Positions 11,732 to 24,156 of a stretch of 64,000 nucleotides of DNA are shown piece after piece. Numbering within the stretch: position 1 is the stretch's first letter; the number at the start of each line of letters is the position of its first letter. The notes under the pieces are model-generated. The model made no database searches, was not told the origin of the DNA, and worked only from the letters and a program-made list of their open reading frames with translations. This stretch comes from Cymodocea nodosa (taxonomy: Eukaryota; Streptophyta; Magnoliopsida; Alismatales; Cymodoceaceae): NCBI GenBank assembly GCA_036874045.1, contig CM072344.1, forward strand, positions 4,002,501 through 4,066,500, given 5' to 3'. The position numbers were made by a program, and so were the translations under genes.

Positions 11732-13990
11732 ATGGCTACTGGAAATGGTAATTTTTCTTTATATGAAGGCCAAAATCTTAATCGTCTTCCTTTATTTGAT
11801 GGAAAACATTTTGAATATTGGAAATATAGGATGACTGTTTTTCTTCAAAGTATAGATCATAAATTGTGGTTCATGATTTCTAAACCATATACTCCGTTAA
11901 CTACTCCTTATAATACTTAGACAATTACTGAAAAAGAAAATGAAACTCTGAATGTTAAGGGCTGAAATATTTTATTTTGTGCATTGAGTTATGAACAGTT
12001 CAGTAAAGTGTCGGCATATAAATCTGCTTATGAGGTGTGGCATGCATTAGAAGTTTCACATGAAGGTACTTCTCAAGTTAAAGAGACAAAAATAAACATG
12101 TTGATTCATAAGTATGAACTCTTTAAGATGCATGAAGACGAAAATATTTCTGAGATGTTTTCTAGATTTCTTGATATCATAAACTCTTTAAAATGTTTAG
12201 GAAAGAATTTTGAATAGAAGGATTTGGTGAGTAAAATTCTCAGATCCCTAAGTTCTAAATGGTCTCAGAAAGTAACATCAATTGAGGAATCACGAGATTT
12301 AAATGTTTATACTATGAATGAACTTATAGGAAATTTAACAGCTTATGAAGTTCAATTAAATGAATCATTGAGTCACAACAAACTAAAAATGAAGAAAGAA
12401 ATAGCCTTCGAAATTAATTTAGATTCTAGTATATCTACTGATTCTGACGAGGATTTGATTTTGCTGACTAGGAAATTCAAGAAAGCATGGAAAGCTAGGA
12501 AATAGCAAAGGAACAAAAATGATAAACCCTCAACGTCAAAATCATTGAATGACAAGAATTCTTCATCCAAAAAGTATGTATGTTACAATTGTAAGAAACC
12601 TGGACACCTTTCTCCAGATTGTCCTATGAGGAAAAATGAAAAGCAAAGTAGGACAAATCAAAAGAACATGGCTCAAAAAACTTAGAAAAAGTTTTACAAG
12701 AAAAATGCTTTGAAGATCACTTGGGTTGACACGTCTGAAGAGTCTGAATGTGAGGAATTAGCATCAAAATCTTCACATTCAGAAGGAGAACAAGAGTTAG
12801 AAGACGTTGCTTATGTGTGCTTCGTGGCAGATGAGTCTGAGGTAATATCTGATCCTAAAAGTCATTTAGATTTCAACTTTGATGAATTATTATGTGCTTA
12901 TCATGCATTATTACAAAAACTTAAAGTATGTAAAATGGAAAATAAGAATATTAGAAAATCTTCATCCATTATGGAAGAAGAAAATTGTTTATTGTCTACT
13001 ACTTTAGAAAAGTTTAAATGTGATAATGAAAATCATGCTAGAGATTTGCAAAAATTTAGATTTAATGAATGTATCTTGCATGAACAAATACAGAATATAA
13101 ATGCTGAAAAATTAAAGATAGAATCTGAAAATGAAATGTTGAGAAACAATATAAATGAACTTGAATTAGAGATAGAAAAATTAAAACTGAGAGAGCAAGA
13201 TTTAAATTCTACCTTTGAGAAATCGAATTTAAGTCAAACTAAGTTAGACAAACTAACTAGTAGCCTTGTGGTGTCTTATAAATTTAGCTTAGGATTTGAT
13301 TATCCTGATTATCTTGAATGTCAAGCCAATAAAGGATTTATTAGTTGTAGTTCAAGTAAATCTAAGACTAAAATTCCTTTTATTATGAAACAAGGTAATA
13401 AATATGTAGAAGTAGGTACTTCAAGGGATGAATCATGCAGTAATAATATAAATCAATGTGATTTGTCAAATTGTACTTCTAACATGACTATAAATGTGTC
13501 TAAAAATCTTGTTTCTTGTTCTAGAAATTCAATTTCTAATGTTTCTAAAATTTCAGACAATTATAGTAAACTGAAAATTCAGAAACCTGAGCATGTAATT
13601 GAATACACTAGTATTAGACCAATTACTCATTCTACATGTGATAAAACAAAAAATTCTTGTGTAGAAAAAGATTTTGTATGTACGGAAAGTGTTAATACAA
13701 GTACAAAATCTTGGTATGAACTAACAGAAATGTATAAGCATGACCAAAATAAATTAACATCTGATAAAAATGTGTTTGGTCTTGATTATACTACATCTGA
13801 AAATAAAAAGAATGATTGCAAAAGCAATAATGCTATATGTGAGTATGAAGCTAATGATAAATCAATAGTACTTACAACTAATAAGAATTTAAATGATAAT
13901 GTTAAACTATTTTTAAACAAAAAGAAGAAATATATGTTTAATGAACTTGGTCCTCAACAACATTGGGTACCAAGAAAAAGTTTTTCTTAA
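11732..13990 (+). pseudogene. S2 gag fossil with zinc knuckle and coiled-coil tail
   Basis: The start reads MATGNGNFSLYEGQNLNRLP followed by FDGKHFEYWKYRM, the typical N-terminus of copia/Sirevirus gag. A CCHC knuckle (CYNCKKPGHLSPDC) lies at about 12580-12620. A long charged stretch rich in Lys, Glu, Asn and Ser (12710-13990) has heptad-like coiled-coil character (residues about 60-170 of that part). Long coiled-coil gag extensions are known in Sireviruses. In life it would form the particle and bind RNA. Broken a few times in the first half. Confidence 0.85.
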
Positions 13991-13993
13991 TTT

Positions 13994-15050
13994 GTGTTGC
14001 AGGAGGAAACAACATCAAAATGGATCTTGGATAGTGGAGCGTCAAGTCACATGATCGGACAAAAAAGTCTATTACAAAATTTTACAAATACCATGAAAGG
14101 AAGTGTAACATTTGGAAACAAAAGCAAAGATAAAATCATAGGTATGGGCAATGTTCAAATAACTCCTACTTGTGTTATTTCGAATGTACTATTTGTAGAA
14201 AACCTAGGTTTTAATTTGCTGAGTGTCATAAATGGATAAAGATATATTTTTAAATCAGGAAAAATATGCAGATGAAATGCTTAAGAAATTTAATTTTAAT
14301 GATACATGGATTCGAGGAACTCCTATGAGTACTACTTTAAAGTTAGATATTGATGACATAGGAAAATCTATAGATCAAAGAAAATACAAAAGTATGATTG
14401 GTTCTTTACTTTATTTGACTACTAATAGACCTGATATTATGTTTGTTGTGTGTGTTTGTGCTAGATTTCAAACTAATCCTAAGGAATCACACTTAATTGC
14501 AGTTAAAAGAATATTTAGATATATATAAAGAACTAAAAATTTCAGACTGTATTATTCTAAGGATAGTTCAATAGATCTTATAGGATATACTGATGTTGAT
14601 TATGCAGGATCTAAATCTGATAGAAAGAGTACCAGTGGCACATGTCAATTATTGGGAAATAATTTGGTGTCATGGTTTAGTAAAAAGCAAAACTGTGTAG
14701 CACTTTCTACTACAGAAGCTGAATATGTTGCTGCAGCATTGTGTTGCACTCAGATTCTGTGGATAAGGCAAACTTTAGAAGATTTTGGATTATCTTATGA
14801 TACAACTGAGATTTATTGTGATAGTAGTTTTGCAATAAATCTTTCCAAAAATCCTGTATTACATTCAAGAGCAAAGCATATAGAGGTTAGATATCATTTT
14901 CTAAGAGATAACGTAATTAAAGGAAAAATTAAATTAGAATTTGTGTCTAGTAAAAATCAATTAGCTGATATATTTACAAAACCTCTAGACGAAAATACAT
15001 TCTGCAACATTAGATTAAATTTAGGTATTTGTAGGCTATGTGATGTGTAA
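13994..15050 (+). pseudogene. S2 protease and RNase H fossil
   Basis: Protease is recognised by KWILDSGASSHMIG near 14030. The remaining pol sequence is the end of the RT region and RNase H: MSTTLKLDIDDIGKSID, then DRKSTSGTCQLLGN, VALSTTEAEYVAAALC, YCDSSFAINLSKNPVLHSRA and QLADIFTKPLDENTF, a complete-looking copia RNase H end. The integrase and RT core are not represented, so this copy depended on other elements for movement. Confidence 0.88.
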
Positions 15051-16533
15051 AATGGTTAAACTCTACATAAAAAGATAAATATTATTTATGATGTTGTTCA
15101 CCTCATAGATATTATATTCTTATTATAAATATCTAAAGTAATATCTAAACTGCTGCTTAAGATACTATTTATTTATTGTAAAATCATAGTAGTATCTTAT
15201 TGATTTTAAGAAGTTTATCAATTTTAATAGTTTTTACGATTTTAAGTGGAAGTGTAAATGAAAAACATTAAATACTTCTGACATTTTGAAATTTTGATTA
15301 AATGTTTTCTTTGAATCAAGGAAAATGCATATGATCATGCATAAATTTGACTTAATTGATTAAACTTGTAGAATAAGTTATATGTAACTCATCTTAAACT
15401 GTTAATCAAAAGTATAAGCTTATTGAAACTGATTCATATTCTCAGTACAATCATAGAAGTAAAAATTGTATGAGATTTGTGTTTTATTGCATCTGTATTA
15501 ATGGAATACATATATACTGTGCTTAAAATGAAAAGTGCTTACAAAGTAAAAATCTTTGAGAGTTTATTGATTAGTTTGATCACGATCCTTTTGTACTTGA
15601 GCAGATAGGTATGTAAGGATTGTTGTCCTGAAAAGGATTCTTTAAATCTGGCAACCTAAGGTCCTGATCAGATCTGGGATTGTTGACTGAAAGCTCATTA
15701 CACAGGTACATTAGAAAGCTCTTGTATGATTCAAGCTTTTCAAACTAACTTTTAAAGAAAATTATCAATATTTATTGTTTTGAAAAGAAAAAGTTGTTCC
15801 ATTAATTACAAATATCTTTGAATCGCATATAGTTTATACCAATATGACTACTGATTTATTGAATCAACATTAGTACTTTTGAAAACGTTTATTTGAGATA
15901 CATTCTTTTATTCTCCTTGAATTAATCGAATTGAGTTCAAAGTTGTGTTTTGATTCATATACAGTAGGAATTGATTCTGGAAATCATTTTTGATGATCTC
16001 AGGATAACGGAAGTCTCTGAAAAGAAAATGTAAAAGTATAGTTATACTTAACATCTATTGTCACTACAAGTATATTTTGTATTTTGATTGAATATATTTG
16101 AAGTATATTTGTAGGGGGAGGATTAATAATGTCGAAAACAGATTAATATAATTTAGAATACAAATCTTAGTTAATCTGAATTAATGTCCTCTTAAAATCT
16201 TGATGAAATAATTTAAAAAGACAAATAAACTATTTTAGATTCAAAGGACAAAATGTTCAAATAGTTTATAATGTTCTCAAGATAATGTTAAGTTTAGCAT
16301 GTGTGTTGTTTTCAGAACGTTTCAGTTGGAAGTATCCGAAAATTGGTGTACTAACTAGATGTTATGTTAGATAAGGTAACGTGTAAAATTGCCTTTAGAC
16401 ACCATTTTACTCGTTAGGTTGGTTAACTCAACGAGTTATACTTGAATATTTTGGGTACCTTGATTGAATAAACTTTATTCATTATTTATTTAAGCTGACT
16501 TCTCTTCACGTTGAGTTATACAACTAAAAACCC
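15051..16533 (+). other. S2 spacer between pol and envelope-position ORF, with gypsy-shared core
   Basis: There is no convincing ORF. From about 15300 to 16160 it is related to the FBX spacers at 27355-28165 (plus) and about 45750-46580 (minus). The core 15551-15757 is the best kept part, about nine bases in ten identical to 27585-27790, including GCAGATAGGTATGTAAGGAT, GGCAACCTAAGGTCCTGATC and GGGATTGTTGACTGAAAGCT. A purine tract (GTAGGGGGAGGATTAA) lies near 16111. The part right of 16270 carries CGTTGAGTTA-type motifs. Confidence 0.65.
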
Positions 16534-16541
16534 TATTTAAA
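16534..16541 (+). promoter_or_regulatory. Possible internal TATA box before S2 envelope-position ORF
   Basis: TATTTAAA inside AACCCTATTTAAACACTT lies about 85 bases before the ORF start (ATG at 16624). The spacing matches the TATAAAT in S1. An internal promoter is an inference. Confidence 0.4.
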
Positions 16542-16623
16542 CACTTATTACACGGGGACTTAGGTTATTTGTAAACTTTGTCAAGAAAATCTTTCCCACT
16601 TGTTGCTGTTACAACCTGTGACG

Positions 16624-18855
16624 ATGGTCTCCAAGTTCTGCATTGGTCGTGGCAGAGGAAAAGGCAAAAGCAGAAGAGATGCAAGAGGAAAAGAAATAGA
16701 GAATGATGAAGTTCCACGTAATTGGTTCAAGAAAATATTTCAAGTGGAGAAAAGGTTAGCAGAACTTTATAGAGATTACTTTTTTCCTTAGGGAATATTA
16801 GATGAAGTTAGACAAGAACTTCAACATACTGATGTAAATGTTACATACATGGGTATTCGTAGTAAATTTGATAGAGAATACAGAATGAAATGTGCTGAGA
16901 TTGCATTTTTGGAACAGTATGCAAAATATTTGGAAAAAGGTGTAGGTTCATCAAATAGAACTCCTCAAACTCCTATAAACGGTACAAGACTACATGCATT
17001 TGAGGAAGAGCATGAATCAACTATCCCTACTCCTTTATATTCAAGACAAGTAGAATCAGATATTGCTGTAGACAAAACAAAAGTTGACAGTCTTCGAAAG
17101 GGCGTTGCAATAGAAAGTGCCTTAGAAGAATTAAAGCAGAAAACTTTTATGGAGCAATTTGAAAAGAAAACAGCAATACTTCAAAAGGAGAAACAAAAAT
17201 GTTATAGAAGATGGAAAGTCAAAAAAATTATGTCTAAGGAAACAAAGTCTTTTGAAAAAGGGAAATCAGATGAAAATTTATTTCCAAAGGACAATGTATG
17301 TCTAGACATTGTACCTTATTGTGCATCTGATAAACTCATCAATTCCGAACACACTGAAACTAATGAAGATAATGAGACTTTATTTTCCCTTGCTAGAAAA
17401 CTTGAGAAGAAATCCAAGTCAAATATGAGCTCAAGTTTTTCTTTTAGTACAAGTCCTGATGATGCAAAATTTAACAAATCAGAGCATCAGATACCTAACA
17501 TTGAACAAGTTATTGCAAATATAATTGACAATGTTGAAGCAGTAACTAGTTCAAAGGCTGAATTGTCTAGAGTAGCAGATATTGAAATTGTTAAGACTCT
17601 AGAAGAGCTAAAAGTTAACCAGCCTTTTACGGAATCTATAGAAGCAGAGTCTGAGAATTCACAGCATGAATCAATGGAATTATCTGTTGAACAAAATGAA
17701 CAATTACAGACAGATACACCGGTTGTAGAATTTGTGGAAAAATTGTACTCTGAACATTCTATAGAGACTGAACAAATGAATGTTGAGTATATTGACAATG
17801 TTCCTAACACTGTTGAAGCTGAAGAATCAAGCTTACTTGAGTAGCTTCAAGATAATATTTTGGAAGAGGAACAACATGACATTCATTTTGAAGAAAAGGT
17901 TCCTGAAGATGAATAAAACTCTGAATCACGGCTTCAGGTATCACCTTCTTTGTGTACAATATTAAAAATTCAAGGTAATGCAATTCATTTTAGATCTGAA
18001 GAAGCATTGCAGAAATACAATAATCTGATTACATGTCAGATTCTACATGCTCGTCCAATAAAATTCAGAAATTTGATGGAAATAAGAGATTTGTTTGAGT
18101 TTCAAGGCCTCATTAAATTCTTGCTAGTAGGAATGAAATGAAAGCAATACACATAGCTTATTGCAACTTTTTATAGCAATCTAGTCAAGAATGGAAATTT
18201 TTTGAAAACTCAAATAAATGAATAGGAGTTTATGTTGTCTCCTGAGTTAATTTTTGAAGTTCTAGGATTAAAGAATGAAGGTGTTGTTGTTACTAACAGA
18301 TTTGACATAATAAGACAACTGGAATGGAACATTCAGTCTTTATCAAAAATTCCAGATGTATATTCTGAAATGAGATTAATGGAAAATCTGAATGTAGAGG
18401 CAAGATTTATTGCAAATATATTGCATGTAAATTTATTTCATAGAGTTGGACACAATTTGGAAGTCAGCAGAAGTTGTTTATATGCAACTTATGGCCTGCT
18501 AAATAGAATTCAAATAAATTGGTTTGATGTTTTTATGTCTCAACTACAACATATGAGTTCAAAGTTATTTTATGGCGATGCTGTATGTAGAATCCTTGCA
18601 AGCCAAATGACTTTATCTAACTGACCCTCTGAAACTAAAGGCATGAAAGCATTTAGTATCAAAGATTTGCAAAAATTCTAGGCCATGCATAAACCTCAAC
18701 GACAACAACAACAACAACCTGATACAGACCATATACAACAACAACAACAAAGTTATTCAGTTCAAGCAGAACAGCAAACCCAGCTACCTCCTGAGTTAGA
18801 TGTAGTGCTTAACGACATCAGAAATGATATTAGGCATCTAGGAGATAATATGTAA
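16624..18855 (+). pseudogene. S2 envelope-position ORF fossil (plant-transposon-protein-like)
   Basis: The start (MVSKFCIGRGRGKGKSRR) is Arg/Gly/Lys-rich and nuclear-signal-like. A long acidic, Glu/Ser-rich middle follows (to about 17840). A conserved C-terminal block at about 18230-18620 includes LSPELIFEVLGLKNEGV, ARFIANILHVNLFHRVGHN and LYATYGLLNRIQINWFDVF, and matches the S1 ORF. A Gln-rich tail (CAA repeats, 18700-18780) ends it. The block resembles the plant family annotated as putative plant transposon protein. I see no clear signal peptide or membrane segment, so envelope refers only to position. Broken several times. Confidence 0.7.
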
Positions 18856-19376
18856 TGCTCTAAGTGATATACTTAGGAGGGGTCGATAACTGTTTTTGTT
18901 TGTTTCTGAATACAAAATGTAATGTTTGTATTACTTGTTTGATTTGATTGAACAATACATTTTTCTGTAAATGTCTTCAATTATTATTCTTGTTTACAGA
19001 AAGAGTTGTTGTAATTATATCTCTTATATATATATATATATTCTCTGTAATTATCTTTTTGATTAATTACAAAAAGGGGGGGAAATATTATAAAAAGATG
19101 ATTATGATCTTAATTGCATATATATATTATAAAAGGAGATGCTATTTAAATGGTTATTGTAATCTGACAGATGATAATTAGAAAACTGATACTTATATAA
19201 TTATTGACATCTGAGAGTTTTAGTTCTGAGAGGTAAAATTTACACAAACAATAGAAATAAGCTTAAGTGAACTTAAGTCAACAAACAAGTTTGTTGAATT
19301 AAAAGTTAACCCAACGAAGGTTCTTTGTTAAGTTAAACATATTTCATAATTGATTTAATATGGTTTTGTCATCATC

Positions 19377-19390
19377 AAAAAGGGGGAGAT
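19377..19390 (+). other. S2 3' polypurine tract
   Basis: AAAAAGGGGGAGAT directly abuts the 3' LTR start (TGTTGATT); it would prime plus-strand DNA synthesis. Confidence 0.85.
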
Positions 19391-20972
19391 TGTTGATTAT
19401 TTTTGTTTTGATGATGTGTGCTGAATGAAAATAATCATATTTGCTCAATTACTATTGCTTGTGAAAAGAAATTAAAATCATCAATTAATACAGAAAAAGC
19501 TTACTAATATAAATACTTGTCTGTATTGGATCTGAAGTTAATAACTAGTCGTTTCGTTGCATTAATTTCTCATTTAGCTAAACGTTAAGTTAACGTGTGT
19601 TTTTATTGAAAAACATGATATGTTTTAATGTTATATCTTCTGTATCATGAACAGTGCACGTTTAGACAACTCGTTAAGTTAGAGTTTTGTTTGTATAGAG
19701 GTCACGTGAGAACTCATTAAGTTAGAGGCTTAAAGGTTAAAATAGGTCATGTGATAACTCGTTAAGTTAGTGAGTAAAAGAAGAGACGAACTTGTTAAGT
19801 TAGTGTTATACACATGGTGAAATTATAAGTTACGAATGTTGTATTGTATCACGTGAGGTGCACATGTTTAACTCGTTAAGTTAACATAACTAAACACGTT
19901 GAGTTGCTATATTGAACACTAAGGCAATGCATTAGGTTAGTGTTATAAACTTAAGTTGTTATTTTTGCACGTGGTAAAATTCTTATTTTAAAAACATTTG
20001 TTTATTACTGGTTCGTTGAGTTATCATAACACAACGGAGATGGTTCGTTGAGTTAGCATAACACCACGGACTTAGTTCGTTGAGTTAGCTACAGTACTTG
20101 TCACGTGAAATGGCACATGAGGAACTCGTTAAGTTAGAAACGTTAAGTTATATTTATATTTGTGTTACTCGTTTAGTTAACATTAAAGTAACAACTTCTT
20201 ATTACACTGATGAAAAACTTTTGGACGAGAAAGTTTATTTTGCAGGAATTTTTTCAGAGATCCAAGACTGATGATTAAAGGAAATTTGAAATATAAACGT
20301 GGGTTAGAACGTGTGTGTTTCGATGAAGGAAAAAGAAAAGACGTGGAGAAGTGGAAAACTGGTAGTGGTTAAACGTGAAGGATATGCATGAAATGAAGAT
20401 ACAGTATAAAAGGCATAGAATTCTCATTGATCAATTTATCCTTGCACACAAAACGAAAAATCTTTTCAAGGATCAAACCATCCCTGCACACCAAAAGAAA
20501 AATCTTTTTCAGGGATCAAAAACATCTCTTCGGGAAAAATCTCTCAAGTGGAAGAAAGTCTAGTGAAGCATAAAAAGGTAAGATTTTCGTCACTGAAGAT
20601 TTGAAGTATCAGTAGAAAGCAAATTCGGTGAAGCATGAAAAGACAAGATATTCGTCACTGAAGAATTGCTGAAGAAGAAAAAGAAGAAGAAGAAAGATCT
20701 CAAACAGGGAGAAAAGTTTTAAATTCCGTAAATTAGTTTTCTCTGTTTGTAGTTATGAAATTGTTTAAATGATACATGGTATCGAAATATAATTGCATCT
20801 ACAATTTTTGAGGAGAATTGAATTGTATATTGTAATTGAAACCTTGAATAAAAATGATTTTATGAAAACAATGTCTCGACTTGTTTTTGAGTTTTAAAGT
20901 TTCAATTATATTTTAGAAAATATTAATACACAATTCACCCCCCCCCCTCTTGTGTAGCCATACGATCCTACA
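19391..20972 (+). repeat. S2 3' LTR (1,582 bp)
   Basis: TG...CA ends. U3 carries CTCGTTAAGTTA and TTCGTTGAGTTA motifs about every 40-60 bases (19660-20180) with CACGTG cores between them. TATA box 20405-20413, AATAAA 20847-20852. Confidence 0.9.
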
Positions 20973-22634
20973 ATTTCCTATGGAAAGAGAACATGTAGGA
21001 AATTTTAATGATACATATATAGATGATATCAATTTTGATGATATTTTTGACGACATAGACATTGAGTCTATGAATTTTGAAGATATTTCATCTGAAGAGG
21101 AATGTACAACTTTTCTTCCTCTTACTGTATCTTAGATAGAGACTTTTGATTTTTGGTATAGTTACTTGTACTATAGTTTATACATATGGTTATGTTTGTT
21201 ACAGTATACAATATATTTGTTGATAACTGTATATAATTAACAAACTACACAATTACAAATAGAATATAACACTGCCAATGTCTCAAATATAGAAATTTTA
21301 GAAATACAGAAAGAATCTATTATAGAACATTCTTTCATACAAAGACAATTGTTGTATAGATCAATCATAGAGATATATGTTGCTGATGGACAAATTAATA
21401 CAAAGACTGTTGCTACTGATATGTTTCAAGAAGATCAAATAGAGGAATTTCAGTAGATTATTGATACAACAATAACAGATATTTCAGACATTAATACTAG
21501 CTTTGATGGAAATTCCACCAGTTTTGAAAGATCTGAAAGTATAGATACTACTGATACTGTTGAAAAATGTCCCAAATCTGAAATCATGATTGGAAAATAC
21601 CTAATCTTGAACATAATTTAGACGAAAATACATTATTATGGTTCAGAAATAGTTCCTGTTATGAAAAATTTCAAACATATAAAACTTTTACAATTTTATA
21701 TTCAAGACTAGTTAAGTTTGAAGGGATGGCACATATACGAGAAATGTTTGAATTTTAATGCTTGTTGACTCTTCTTCCACAATAGTCAGGTCGTCTTGTT
21801 ATACCAGAACTTATAAGTTACTTTTACTCAAACTTAACAGTAGAAGAAGGTATTTCTGTTTCCAATATACAATACTACAACATATATTTAACTCCAGATT
21901 TACTTTATCAAGTACTTGTTCTGAAAAATGAAGGAGTTAAATTATCAGAAAGAAAACAGGTTTATCAGTTGGGATGGGACATTAAAAGTTTAGCCAAAGA
22001 TCCGACTACTAACAATCCAATGAGATTACTAAATGATTTAAATGGCTAAACACGTTTTATTGCAAAAATACTGCTTGCTTCACTCTTTTAGAGGTTTAGT
22101 CATGGTGTAGAAGTTGGCAGATGCTGTCTTTATGCTACATATGCATTAATTAACCATATACAGGTGAACTATTATGACATTTTTGTTTCTCATATCATAC
22201 ATTTGTAGAGTAAATTATTTTATGGTGATACGATTTTGAGAATTATGGCAAGTCAAACAGATATTACACCTTGGCCACAGAAAAGATTAAAATCAAGATC
22301 TTTCTCAGCAAAGGAACTACAGAAATACCAGAAAGCAGATGCACCTGCAATTCGACAGCAACAACAACAATAGGATCGACAAACTCAGTCACAACAACAA
22401 CAACAATCGACACAGTTTTCAGAACAATAGCAACATACAGATACAAATATAGGTATAAATACAAATATACATACAGATTTAAATACAGACATACATACTG
22501 AATTTTTATAGCAACCATCACAAGTTTCACAAAATGATTTAGATCAAGCATTAATTGATCAGATAAACAAAGTAAGTACAGAAATTGCAAGGCAAATTTC
22601 AGATTCTCTGATCAATATTTTTCAAAGACAATGA
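20973..22634 (+). pseudogene. S1-B envelope-position ORF fossil (right part)
   Basis: It resumes S1 sequence right of S2 and matches 29755-31430 on the minus strand in S1-A. Recognisable parts are the acidic stretch (DINFDDIFDDIDIESMNFED), the block with ELISYFYSNLTVEEG, LLNDLNG and CLYATYALINHIQ, and a Gln/Thr/His-rich tail coded by CAA/CAG and ACAGATACA-type triplets (22350-22500). It is related to the S2 ORF. Broken many times (about ten). Confidence 0.75.
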
Positions 22635-22968
22635 GACTTGTGATTATAAAAATTATGTATTGCATGATTTCTTTCTTGTAATTTGTTGTCAAGAATTATT
22701 TATGTAAAGAAATTGCATTATGTAAACTGTTTACTGCACTTAATACTTATGTGATTGTTTTTGACATTTTATGTTTAAAACAGTTCTCTTTAAATAGTTT
22801 ATGCTTAATCCACGAAAGTGATGCATGTTTAAAAATATCTTTTTGAACGATATGTACTTAGCACATTTTTCTTCCTTACATTTTGTTTACTTTTTTATAA
22901 TGCCAAAAAGGGGGAGAAGATAGATTATTTGACTTATTAGGTTTTGACATCATCAAAAGGGGAGAGAT
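22635..22968 (+). other. S1-B 3' untranslated stretch with polypurine tract
   Basis: AT-rich, no ORF. Two purine runs occur: AAAAAGGGGGAGAAGATAG near 22904 and AAAAGGGGAGAGAT at 22955-22968, the latter touching the LTR. Confidence 0.75.
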
Positions 22969-24156
22969 TGTTAGGAATTTTGTTTTGATGATATATGTTT
23001 TATTAAAGTTTTTAAATAAGTCTAAATAATATTCTCTAAGTATAATTGTCATGTAATTAAATGTTAACAGGTTATTGGAAAGTTTCATTTTTATTTCAGA
23101 TAGTTAATTTTCAGATAGTTAAAGTTTTCGAATAGTTAGATTTTCGATAGGTAAACTTTTAGATAGTTAACGTTTCGTTTTTGTTGAATAGTTATGTTAA
23201 AAACTTGTATAGTTAAGTTATCTGCACGTGTGTTTTTAATGTTTTAAGTTGTCACGTGTTTTCCATGTGTGTTCGGTAATGAAAATCGAAGAGTTAGATA
23301 ATTGTTCGAGTTTTATAAAATGACTAACAAACAGATAAGTTTTTTATGTTCAGTCACGTGTTTTGTAGGTGCAAAAACTCAAAGAGTTACAAATAAGTGT
23401 TTGAGTTTTTACAAGACTTAAAGGATAAGTGTTCGACTAAAATGAAGAGTTAGAAGATATTCTACAAGACTCTAGGAAGATAAAGTTTTGGTGAATCTAC
23501 AAGTGGAGATCGTGGAAATTCAAAATGATAGTGGAGAAAGTGGAAATTCAAAAAGATAGTAATTTGGATTAAAGAAAAAATTAGTACGTAGATTATGGAT
23601 TAAGTGGATGAACATGCTGAACGTGAAGACATAGTTCAACTACTAATAGAGAGTATGAGCTACATTACAATTAAGGATCCCAATCTCGAAAAGCAAGTCT
23701 GAATATTCAATCCAGATCCCTAACTGAAAAGTTAAGTTTGAATATTCATATTCAGAAAAGTTCTCCAACATCAGAAGAAGTTCGAAATTCCAAGCAATTT
23801 CAGAAAAAGAGCTGCAAACGCAAGAAGTCTGGAAATTCGACAACTAGTGAAGAAGAGATATAGAAGCTGAGCAAAAAGAAGGAAATGAGCTATGTGCATA
23901 AAGATCAAGTTTTATACAATTCGAAATTAGTTTTGAATAAGGACTTCATTTTTCTATTTGAATTGTATATTGGACATTACTGTATCAAAACTGTCAAGAA
24001 GGGAATTGAGCTAAAAAGATATTGTAAATTTTGTCTTTAAAGTTTATAGAGAATAGAATTTCATTTACGAGTGTTTTGTGCTCTTGTTTTATCCACTGGT
24101 AAGTTAATTACTAAAGACACAATTCACCCCCCTTCTTGTGATACAACGATCCTACG
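22969..24156 (+). repeat. S1-B 3' LTR
   Basis: It starts TGTTAGGAATTTTG and ends with the C-rich CACCCCCCTTCTTGTGATAC run and GATCCTAC. It contains arrays of CGAATAGTTA, ACTCGAAGAGTTA and CACGTG motifs (23100-23450). It matches 28191-29420 and 36574-37807 in reverse. Confidence 0.88.

Larger units (their letters stand above)
10549..20972 (+). mobile_element. S2, Sirevirus-like Ty1/copia element inserted in S1-B
   Basis: Order: partial 5' LTR (10555-11532), initiator-Met-type primer site, gag, protease, RNase H, long spacer, envelope-position ORF, polypurine tract, 3' LTR (19391-20972). Its LTR is different from S1's. S1 sequence lies on both sides, so S2 entered S1-B; the left junction was later altered, and no target duplication can be read. 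About 31 differences over about 975 aligned LTR bases (3.2%) suggest an insertion about 1.2 million years ago at 1.3e-8 per site per year. It is broken, with around eight breaks, and lacks the pol core. Confidence 0.88.
5337..24156 (+). mobile_element. S1-B, Sirevirus-like Ty1/copia element, split by S2
   Basis: Left part: end of gag, protease, integrase, reverse transcriptase, RNase H (to about 8660), noncoding spacer and a gypsy-U3-like block (to 10548). S2 (10549-20972) follows, then the envelope-position ORF (20973-22634), polypurine tract and 3' LTR (22969-24156). The parts match S1-A (minus strand) segment by segment. Pol before an extra ORF is the Sirevirus plan within Ty1/copia. It is a fossil with roughly ten or more breaks and no 5' LTR in place. 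Confidence 0.85.

Noticed and set aside
19660-20180. Regularly spaced short repeats resembling a CRISPR array
   Set aside because: Spacing and repeats are irregular, the DNA is plant, and the repeats lie inside an LTR.
22264-22590. Open frames on both strands with Tyr/Leu- or Thr/Tyr-rich repeats (again at 29898-30137 and 52796-53020)
   Set aside because: These are shadows of the triplet-like CAA/ACAGATACA tail of the S1 extra ORF.
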